A stretch of 7,865 nt of DNA. Origin: Nitrospinota bacterium (GTDB taxonomy: Bacteria > Nitrospinota_A > UBA7883 > JACRLM01). The stretch covers positions 1 to 7,865 of the forward strand of contig JADGAO010000163.1 in assembly GCA_015231995.1 (NCBI GenBank). Direction: 5' to 3'. The number at the start of each line of letters is the position of its first letter. Within the stretch, counting starts at the first letter, position 1. The translations under genes and the position numbers were made by a program. The notes under the pieces were generated by a model, which was given only the letters and a program-made list of their open reading frames with translations, was not told the DNA's origin and searched no databases. This document shows, piece by piece, positions 1-5,834 of the stretch.

Positions 1-1784
1 CCGGCTGGCAGTGGGATGGATTTTTTATGAGTGGAAACTCCTTCGACCACTTCGATACGCGCTTCCGCCGCTCCACCTGAGATTTGAGCGGTGACGGCTA
101 TCTTGGCCGGGTCAATAGATGCGGGCCGGTCATATGATTTCTCCAGCGCAAGCTTCCCGTCGAAAAGTATTTTCACCCCGCTTTGATCGTGGGTGTCGTA
201 TGTCACCACGACTTTGGAAAGCGATGGCTCTTCCAGAGAATACGCGGTTCTCTTCCACAGAAACTCCATGCAGGGTATCGCCAGAGCCGTGGAGAAGGCG
301 ACCAACGCCGCCTGCGCCAGATTCCGGCGCGTCATCCGAGTTCCATCGCCGTCATGTTTCACGCCGCCTGCGCGCAACTCCTCCGCAAAGCCCGCCAGCG
401 CCCGCTGTAACCCTTCGCGGTCGCCCGGTTGAAGCCATGCGAAACCAACCTTGTCCCTCTCCACACGTTTACGCAGGAACGGCCTGCGTTCGTGCCCGAT
501 TCTCGCAGATGCGTGGGACGCCCCCAACCTGCCCGAACACGAAAATGGCGCGCAAACCGCCACTATCACGCCTGTCGCGCCGTTTCGCAGGTCGTCGTCA
601 ATCCATCCCGGATAGACCTGCCCGCCACAGGCCACGCTCACGATTGTGACGCCGGGAATAGCCAGAAGTTCGCCTCCAGAGCCATCTTTGGCGATGTTCC
701 CGCATACATACGCCATCACTCGCCCGGCGCAAGGTTGCGCCTCCGCCCGGATAGCCTCGACGCTACGGCGCGTTATATCCAGCGCATGGAATCCGCATGA
801 GCCTACGCAGACGCCACAGTCTATGCATTTTTCAGTTTCCACCGTTACGACCCACGGCCATCTGCTTTCACTCGGGCGCGGGGCCATGCTCATGGCTTTG
901 TAGGGGCAATCCTTCGCGCAAAGGCCACAACCGACGCAGGCTTCTTCGTGTACGTTGACGACGTTCCTTTTTCCCTTCCGGGTCAGAAGATAGGGGATGA
1001 TCCCAAGCAGAGCCAGTAAAACGACAGCAACGCCCCAGAAAACAGGCATTGGCGTGAAGGTGGAAAGGGCCGCAGGGAACATCTGTAGCCAGTCGAATGC
1101 GACCGCGCCCGGAGCCTTCGAAAAATCCGCCCGCGCAAGGCTCGTCGCCGGAGCCACCGCATACGCCACAACAAGCCCCGCCAGCAAAGCTGTGATGGTT
1201 ATGTTTTTCGGCCACACCCTCGGCTCGTTAAGCCGCGCCGTGTGCCCCGCAAGCGCCGCCACCGCGATAAACGGCGGAACCAGATGCGCCGCCAGCAGTA
1301 GGAGCATTGTCCCTTCCGAAGTCTCATTCCCCGGCGAAAACGCCCGAACCCCCTCGGCTCCGAAGAACAGGTCTATCAACGGCGCGAAGACCGATAGCAG
1401 AGCCTGCGAACGGATATCCATCGGAAGGATGTAGCCGGTCACCCCCTGCCACATGGCGAACGCCACAAGAGCCGCCCCAAGAGCGAACGGCGTCCATCGC
1501 CCCATCCCGTATTTGCGCAGGATGAAAGCGCGAACCGCATGAACCGTAACGAAGATGATGAAAAGCTCCGCGCTCCCTCGATGGGCGCTCCTCATCAGGC
1601 CCACCAGCGACAATCCGGCCTCTTCCGCCAGGGCCTCGTAGGCTCTTGCGATGTCCAGCGGATAGAAAGGGAAAAGTATCAATCCCGTCACCGCCAGTAT
1701 CGTCAGCAGGAGGAACGAGAAAGGCCCGGACATCGAGATCATGCCCGGCTCGGGCCGGATGATTTTAGGGACAGGATGGCTCAT
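1..1784 (-). CDS. Cytochrome b / 2x[4Fe-4S] ferredoxin / MvhD-like fusion protein, 3'-truncated by the window edge
   Basis: The frame is open from ATG at 1784 to the left edge: 594 residues visible and no stop. Residues 1-270 form a cytochrome b N-terminal-type domain. Helix B carries H68 and H82 and helix D carries H167 and H181, both with the H-x13-H spacing of diheme ligation; GYILPMD (117-123) is the helix C end. About six membrane segments lie near 20-40, 70-88, 97-117, 158-181, 195-215 and 245-266, and Arg/Lys-rich loops put both ends of this part in the cytoplasm. Two [4Fe-4S] motifs follow: C283, C286, C289, C293 and C320, C323, C326, C330. Residues about 352-472 resemble MvhD (C361, C386, C411, C416). 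A seventh helix (488-508) follows TRRNLAQ, then a beta-rich tail that is probably periplasmic. The family logic suggests electron transfer between quinone and a soluble partner; the partner is unknown. The start has no clear ribosome binding site and overlaps a small ORF as ATGA. An in-frame TAA 10-12 bases upstream rules out a longer N-terminus. Confidence 0.88.
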   Translation of the reverse strand, partial: MSHPVPKIIRPEPGMISMSGPFSFLLLTILAVTGLILFPFYPLDIARAYEALAEEAGLSLVGLMRSAHRGSAELFIIFVTVHAVRAFILRKYGMGRWTPFALGAALVAFAMWQGVTGYILPMDIRSQALLSVFAPLIDLFFGAEGVRAFSPGNETSEGTMLLLLAAHLVPPFIAVAALAGHTARLNEPRVWPKNITITALLAGLVVAYAVAPATSLARADFSKAPGAVAFDWLQMFPAALSTFTPMPVFWGVAVVLLALLGIIPYLLTRKGKRNVVNVHEEACVGCGLCAKDCPYKAMSMAPRPSESRWPWVVTVETEKCIDCGVCVGSCGFHALDITRRSVEAIRAEAQPCAGRVMAYVCGNIAKDGSGGELLAIPGVTIVSVACGGQVYPGWIDDDLRNGATGVIVAVCAPFSCSGRLGASHASARIGHERRPFLRKRVERDKVGFAWLQPGDREGLQRALAGFAEELRAGGVKHDGDGTRMTRRNLAQAALVAFSTALAIPCMEFLWKRTAYSLEEPSLSKVVVTYDTHDQSGVKILFDGKLALEKSYDRPASIDPAKIAVTAQISGGAAEARIEVVEGVSTHKKSIPLPA

Positions 1785-1864
1785 GGACGGCTGTTATCGC
1801 CAGCGTTTTTACATCCGGTTTCGCTGATGAAGGTATGGCGCGGGTTGCGCCCGTAATCACTCAT
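1781..1864 (-). CDS. Possible 27-codon coupling ORF between kinase and cytochrome genes
   Basis: The ATG at 1864-1862 shares one base with the kinase stop (TGATG). The ORF ends in a TGA at 1783-1781 that overlaps the cytochrome fusion start as ATGA. The peptide begins MSDYGRNPRH, is hydrophilic and has no recognisable domain. It covers the whole gap between two long genes, and neither it nor the downstream gene has a strong Shine-Dalgarno sequence. The likely role, if it is translated, is to pass ribosomes from the kinase to the cytochrome gene. A short hairpin (GGCGC at 1837-1841 with GCGCC at 1847-1851) lies inside it. A chance ORF of this length is quite possible, so this is a tentative call. 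Confidence 0.35.
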   Translation of the reverse strand: MSDYGRNPRHTFISETGCKNAGDNSRP

Positions 1865-3519
1865 CAATCCCGGTCGTCCTGTGCGTAGGCCAACGCCGTC
1901 CATACGGCAAACGCTATGAAGGGAGTATAGAAAACGGCCGTGGATTCCTCCGCCAGCCCCAACACCTGGTCGGCGAACCCGATATACGGCAGGACAACCC
2001 CGGCGAGCGCCCCGACAAGCGCCGCCCCTCCGGCTTTAAGAGACGATTGGCCGAATCCTTTCGCCGCGACGTATGCGACACCGGCGGCCAGCCCCACAGG
2101 GACGGCCCGGATGAGGTATGAGATGAGCTGGAACGGGGGCGTTATGTTATCTTCCAGCAAACTGTATTCGATGTACGACGCGCCCATGCGCGATGAGACG
2201 ATGCCGAGGACAAAACCCGTGGCAAAACCGGCGAACGCTGAAATCACTCCGTACCTGGCGTAAGCGGGTATCCCGCCCGCCAACGCGCAAACAAGCATGA
2301 CCGTCAGCCTGTTATAGGCAAGGCCCGTCTCCCCGCCCGCCAGGGCCGATTCGATGACCGCGCCCAACAGCCCGGCCACCGCCGCTCCGGCAAGGAGCTT
2401 GCCCTTCGAAGAAGAAAAGTCCACCTGTTCCATCAAAGACTTTTTTTCGACAGCGTTCCCGTGCGAATAAAGCGGGACGGAGACACTGCTTTCCATATTT
2501 TCCTGCTGGGCTTTAAGTTTCTCCCTCTCCCGCTCCAGCCGTTTAAGCTCGAAACCGATCCTTTTTTTCTCGTTCTCTACCTGCTTTTTTTCGCGGGAAA
2601 CCTTCGCCTCGCTCATGTCCAGGTATACGGCCAGCGCGGATTTAAGCTCCTGGGCGTTCTGCAACCTTGCGTTCGGTTTTTTCTCCACGCACTGGTAAAT
2701 GATTTTCATAAGCGGACGGTCAACGCCCTCCACCAGCGGCGGCGTAACCGTGCTGTGCATCTGTATGATCTCTTTCGTGGTTCCCTTCTTGAAAGGGTGC
2801 ATCCCAGCGACCAACTCGTACAATGTAAGCCCAAGCGCGTAAATGTCCGTCCGGGGGTCGGGCATCGCCCCATCCAAGGTCTCCGGGGCTATATATGGCA
2901 GTGTACCGGCCAGTGGCGGCTTTTCCGCCGTCCCTTCGGACAGGGCGCGGGCTATGCCAAAATCCATCAGCTTGATGGAATTGGTCCCGGCCTGGATCAT
3001 GATGTTGGCCGGCTTGATATCCCTGTGGATGACGCCGCTTGCGTGGGCGTATTCGAGGGCCTCGCAGATTTTGTAAGTTATCTGAGCCGCCAGTTTGGAG
3101 GGAAGTTTTTTATCGGGCCTGCTTTTTACGACGGATTCGAGCGTGCTTCCATCCACCAGCTCCATCAGCAAAAAGGCGTTCTGCCCGTCACGCTCGAAGT
3201 TTATCAGGCGCATGATGAGCGGGTGCGAAAGCTTCATGGCGACCAGAGCCTCCCGCTTGAGCTGTTCGACGGCCTTTTCGTTGAGGCTCATGCTCTGTTT
3301 GAGAAGTTTGATGGCCACTTTTTGTTGAAGCTGGGTGTCGAACGCGGCGTACACCGCGCCCATCCCGCCCTCGCCAAGTTTGCCGGTTATTTTGTACCGG
3401 GCTTTAAGTGAAGCCCCGGCGGACGGCTCTTGCGCGCCACCCTTATTAACCGTCTGGTCCAAGGAAATGGTCTTGCTGATGTCGTCGGCGAGCGATTCGC
3501 TTTCCCTTGCGTCCATCAT
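1864..3519 (-). CDS. Membrane-anchored Hanks-type Ser/Thr protein kinase with polytopic C-terminus
   Basis: The 551-residue product phosphorylates Ser/Thr of unknown targets. The kinase domain spans about residues 42-300 and every key element is present: glycine loop GEGGMGAV (49-56), VAIK lysine K71, alpha-C glutamate near E90, HRDIKPAN catalytic loop (165-172, D167), DFG (187-189), GTLPYIAPE (205-213), D225 and the late-lobe R285. It should therefore be active. Residues about 302-345 are a Lys/Glu/Arg-rich stretch with coiled-coil character. Residues about 374-546 hold five or six hydrophobic Gly/Ala-rich segments, an unrecognised multi-span membrane domain rather than the usual single helix with an external sensor. 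No PASTA or other extracellular repeat is visible. Two adjacent ATGs (3519 and 3516) are possible starts, preceded only by a weak TGGA. The gene is separated from flgE by a terminator and its own candidate promoter, and sits directly upstream of the redox gene. Confidence 0.92.
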   Translation of the reverse strand: MMDARESESLADDISKTISLDQTVNKGGAQEPSAGASLKARYKITGKLGEGGMGAVYAAFDTQLQQKVAIKLLKQSMSLNEKAVEQLKREALVAMKLSHPLIMRLINFERDGQNAFLLMELVDGSTLESVVKSRPDKKLPSKLAAQITYKICEALEYAHASGVIHRDIKPANIMIQAGTNSIKLMDFGIARALSEGTAEKPPLAGTLPYIAPETLDGAMPDPRTDIYALGLTLYELVAGMHPFKKGTTKEIIQMHSTVTPPLVEGVDRPLMKIIYQCVEKKPNARLQNAQELKSALAVYLDMSEAKVSREKKQVENEKKRIGFELKRLEREREKLKAQQENMESSVSVPLYSHGNAVEKKSLMEQVDFSSSKGKLLAGAAVAGLLGAVIESALAGGETGLAYNRLTVMLVCALAGGIPAYARYGVISAFAGFATGFVLGIVSSRMGASYIEYSLLEDNITPPFQLISYLIRAVPVGLAAGVAYVAAKGFGQSSLKAGGAALVGALAGVVLPYIGFADQVLGLAEESTAVFYTPFIAFAVWTALAYAQDDRD

Positions 3520-3562
3520 TCCAGGCGCTTAGAGTTTTAAAGAATGCCCATTGGCTAAAGGG

Positions 3563-3601
3563 AAATTGTATCACCACATGCGGTTACTAAAAATACAATT
3601 T
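3563..3601. repeat. Perfect 9-bp inverted repeat over the kinase promoter, operator-like
   Basis: AAATTGTAT (3563-3571) is the exact reverse complement of ATACAATTT (3593-3601), with 21 bases between them. The arm centres are 30 bp apart, close to three helical turns, so a dimeric regulator could bind both on one face. One arm contains the predicted -10 element and the other lies over or just upstream of the -35 area. An operator for the kinase and redox operon is the natural reading. No regulator gene is present in the window. Confidence 0.5.
3565..3573 (-). promoter_or_regulatory. Candidate extended -10 promoter of the kinase gene
   Basis: On the minus strand TACAAT (3570-3565) is preceded by TGA (3573-3571), giving the extended -10 form TGnTACAAT. 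Seventeen bases upstream is TTTTTA, a poor -35 match, as is common for extended -10 promoters. Transcription would start near 3558, about 40 bases before the kinase ATG. The element lies inside one arm of a perfect inverted repeat. The call is motif-based only. Confidence 0.45.
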
Positions 3602-3639
3602 GTGGCGCCCCTGCGCGATTGTTCCTCCCTGAAACGGCG

Positions 3640-3669
3640 AAAAGCCCGGCGGTAGCGCAACCGCCGGGC
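3640..3669 (-). terminator. Rho-independent terminator of the fliK-flgD-flgE operon
   Basis: A perfect 10-bp GC-rich stem (GCCCGGCGGT at 3644-3653 with ACCGCCGGGC at 3660-3669) encloses a 6-base loop. On the minus strand it is followed by TTTT (3643-3640). It lies about 100 bases after the flgE stop and upstream of the kinase promoter, so it separates the two blocks. The T-run is short. On the plus strand no T-run follows, so it acts in one direction only. Confidence 0.8.
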
Positions 3670-3715
3670 CTTGAACGCCTTCGTCAAAGGAAAGGAGAGA
3701 GAATTAAATCGGCCC

Positions 3716-3756
3716 CTCTCGCGCCAGGTCAGCGTCCTGCCGGCCCCAGCCGAGAG
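3716..3756 (-). other. Possible folded 3' UTR of flgE
   Basis: CTCTCG (3716-3721) pairs with CGAGAG (3751-3756). Inside, CAGG can pair with CCTG (around 3725-3739), and CGGC with GCCG (around 3741-3752) as an alternative to the end of the outer stem. This gives a branched fold between the flgE stop and the terminator. It matches no riboswitch I recognise, including c-di-GMP classes. It may simply be a GC-rich spacer that folds. Confidence 0.2.
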
Positions 3757-3771
3757 AGTTGCCGTATAAAA

Positions 3772-5025
3772 TCACCTTACAAGGCTAACCACTTCCTGCA
3801 ACATGGTGTCCACTGTCGTTATGATCTTGGAGTTGGCCTGGTACGCCCGCTGGTCCTGGATCATGTTGACGAACTGTTGCGACAAGTCCACGCTCGACAA
3901 TTCCAGCGACGAGCCGTAGATGGTTCCGAAACCGCCCGCCTTGGCCGTGCCCATTATCGGCTGGCCGGACTGGCTTGTTTCCGCGAACATGGAGTTGCCC
4001 TGCCTCGAAAGTCCCCACGGACTCAGGAAGTCCGCAAGCTCTACCTGGCGCAGTTTCTGGGTCTGACCGTTTGAGAACAGGCCGGAGATAATTCCCGTAT
4101 CGTCCACCGACAGTCCTCTTAGGACGCCTGTGGTATAACCGTCCTGCACCATCGTATTCGTAACCGATCCGGCGGCGTATCCGGTGATATCACCGTGCGA
4201 GACGCCGGTGACGGGATTGTAAAGCTCCCAGTTTATTGTCAACGGCGCGGAGCCGGATGGGAACCCGCTTATCGTCAACGGCTGGTCGGCCGCAGGGAGC
4301 GTCATCACGCCTGTGCTACTGAAAGTCATCGTCCCGGAAAGTCCCGCGCCAGACAGGGTGGTTCCTGCGGGGCCGCTGGCCACATAGTGCCACGACTGCG
4401 CCGGAGCCAGATTTTTTGTGAATGTGTAGGTTACCGTCACCGTCTCGCCGAGGGCGTTATAAGCATTGAACGACGAAGAGAACGTGGTGGCGGCGGAGGC
4501 CGCGGAATTGAGGTTGATCCCCAGGCGGAAAGTGGTTGTGGCTTTCGGCACGCTCTGCACGCCGGTTATGTCAATGTCCGAGGCGGCTCCCGACTTGGTG
4601 GTATTGCCCGCGCTGTCGGTGCTGAGGGCGTACCCCTGCACTATGAAACCGCTGGGGTTGACCAGCTTGCCCTTGTCGCTGATTATGAACTGCCCGGCCC
4701 GGGTGTAGTAGTTGCCGCCGTTGGTGGCGTCGCGCACCACGAAAAATCCGGCGCCCTGGATGGCCATGTCGGTGGCGTTGCCGGTGGTCTCAAAAGCGCC
4801 CTGCGCGAAGGAGGCCTGCACCCCTTTGATCGCCGCGCCGCGCCCGAACTGCATTGTAGTAGAGCCGTTGGCCACGGAATTGGCCAGGATGTCGGCGAAT
4901 ATGGTTCTGTTCCCTTTGAAACCCACGGTGTTCACGTTGGCTATGTTGTCGCCGGTCACGTTCATGGCGTTACCGAAGGATAACAGCCCGGAAACACCGG
5001 AGTACATTGCGCTTGAAAGACTCAT
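3772..5025 (-). CDS. flgE: Flagellar hook protein FlgE
   Basis: The 417-residue product polymerises outside the cell into the hook, the flexible joint between basal body and filament. The N-terminus has the axial-protein signature (NVTGDNIANVNTVGFKG, 22-38) of the rod/hook family. The C-terminus (about 377-417, including QQFVNMIQDQRAYQANSKII) is the matching Flg_bbr_C helix; the two ends form the D0 core coiled coil. Residues about 80-340 are Ser/Thr/Gly-rich and beta-prone, as in the surface-exposed hook domains. Length is close to the roughly 400 residues of enterobacterial FlgE. A strong AGGAGGG (5034-5040) lies 8 bases before the ATG. The gene starts 21 bases after the flgD stop and is last in the operon, before a terminator. 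No signal peptide is expected, since export is by the flagellar type III system. A distal rod protein (FlgF/FlgG) is unlikely given the length and the flgD neighbour. Confidence 0.95.
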   Translation of the reverse strand: MSLSSAMYSGVSGLLSFGNAMNVTGDNIANVNTVGFKGNRTIFADILANSVANGSTTMQFGRGAAIKGVQASFAQGAFETTGNATDMAIQGAGFFVVRDATNGGNYYTRAGQFIISDKGKLVNPSGFIVQGYALSTDSAGNTTKSGAASDIDITGVQSVPKATTTFRLGINLNSAASAATTFSSSFNAYNALGETVTVTYTFTKNLAPAQSWHYVASGPAGTTLSGAGLSGTMTFSSTGVMTLPAADQPLTISGFPSGSAPLTINWELYNPVTGVSHGDITGYAAGSVTNTMVQDGYTTGVLRGLSVDDTGIISGLFSNGQTQKLRQVELADFLSPWGLSRQGNSMFAETSQSGQPIMGTAKAGGFGTIYGSSLELSSVDLSQQFVNMIQDQRAYQANSKIITTVDTMLQEVVSLVR

Positions 5026-5046
5026 TGTATAATCCCTCCTTTGACT

Positions 5047-5820
5047 TTAATTGACGACGGCCTGGTTCTGTGAATTCGACGCTGACGACGGGTTTGCGCC
5101 CGGCGTTACAGCGGTTGCGCTTGGAGCGTTGTTTACTTCGACTATCTCGCTGAGCATGAACTTGAGGTCGCCTATATGGACATAGGCCACTCCTTTGTCG
5201 AAAGATATCGTCGTTGCGATTCCCTTGGCGTAAGTGGTCACATCCAGCTCTTTTCCGCTGGAGTCTTTCGCCTGCACGTTGTAGCTGTACATCCCGTCGG
5301 GCAGTGGGGAGCCTGAATCGGAGTTGCCATCCCACTTGACGGCCTGGGGACCTGCCGACATCGCGCCGGAGGTTATCGTCCGCACGACGTTGCCGTTCTC
5401 GTCTTCCACTGTGATGCTCACCGTCGAGGCGTTGCCGCCCAACTCCAGAGCGATATCGCCGGCTTTGCCGCCCTTGACGTATGTGTTGTGCCCCTGCACG
5501 GTGACCTCTTTGCCGATTAGCGAAAGGGCCTGCGCGCTGGTGGTGGAGTTGGAAGCCGACAGCAGATTCGTAAGCCCGGTGTTGATATTCATCAACTGTT
5601 CGAGCGAGGAGAACTGCGCCATCTGCGCCGTCAACTGCTGGTTGTCCATCGGGTTGGTCGGGTCCTGGTTTTTCATCTGCGTCACGAGTAGTTTCAGGAA
5701 TTCCGACTGGCCCATCGCGCCTTTGCCCTTCACGTCTTTCGCGGCAGTGGCGGAAGCGCCCTGCCCTGCCGACGCCGACGCCGCGACCGCCGCCTGCGCT
5801 GAATTCGATGAAACTATCAT
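5047..5820 (-). CDS. flgD: Flagellar hook assembly scaffold protein FlgD
   Basis: The 257-residue product forms the temporary cap that guides FlgE assembly at the hook tip. The N-terminal domain carries the family hallmark FLKLLVTQMKNQDPTNPMDN (41-60), followed by QQLTAQMAQFSSLEQL. Residues about 105-200 fit the FlgD Ig-like domain, with the WDG (163-165) and PDGMYSY (174-180) signatures. Residues about 200-230 (TTISFDKGVAYVHIGDLKF) match the small flanking beta domain. Both ends are low in complexity: an Ala/Ser-rich start and an Asn/Ser/Pro tail. The length is slightly above the enterobacterial size of about 230. AGGAAGGA (5829-5836) lies 8 bases before the ATG and overlaps the fliK stop, and the gap to fliK is only 14 bases, so translation is probably coupled. 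Confidence 0.95.
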   Translation of the reverse strand: MIVSSNSAQAAVAASASAGQGASATAAKDVKGKGAMGQSEFLKLLVTQMKNQDPTNPMDNQQLTAQMAQFSSLEQLMNINTGLTNLLSASNSTTSAQALSLIGKEVTVQGHNTYVKGGKAGDIALELGGNASTVSITVEDENGNVVRTITSGAMSAGPQAVKWDGNSDSGSPLPDGMYSYNVQAKDSSGKELDVTTYAKGIATTISFDKGVAYVHIGDLKFMLSEIVEVNNAPSATAVTPGANPSSASNSQNQAVVN

Positions 5821-5834
5821 GACTTCATTCCTTC

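Noticed and set aside
119..800. Overlapping plus-strand ORFs rich in Arg, Pro and Ser
   Set aside because: They are antisense to the MvhD-like and tail regions of the fusion protein, and their composition is typical of noncoding frames.
868..1215. Minus-strand 115-residue ORF with a Cys-rich start
   Set aside because: It is out of frame with the cytochrome fusion gene, whose frame shows His ligands, cluster motifs and membrane helices over the same bases.
2461..3411. Plus-strand 316-residue ORF
   Set aside because: It lies antisense to the kinase, whose complete catalytic motifs prove the other strand. It has no domain and no start signal.
4195..4983. Plus-strand 262-residue Gly/Arg-rich ORF
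   Set aside because: It is an antisense shadow of flgE, with composition typical of a reversed GC-rich gene.
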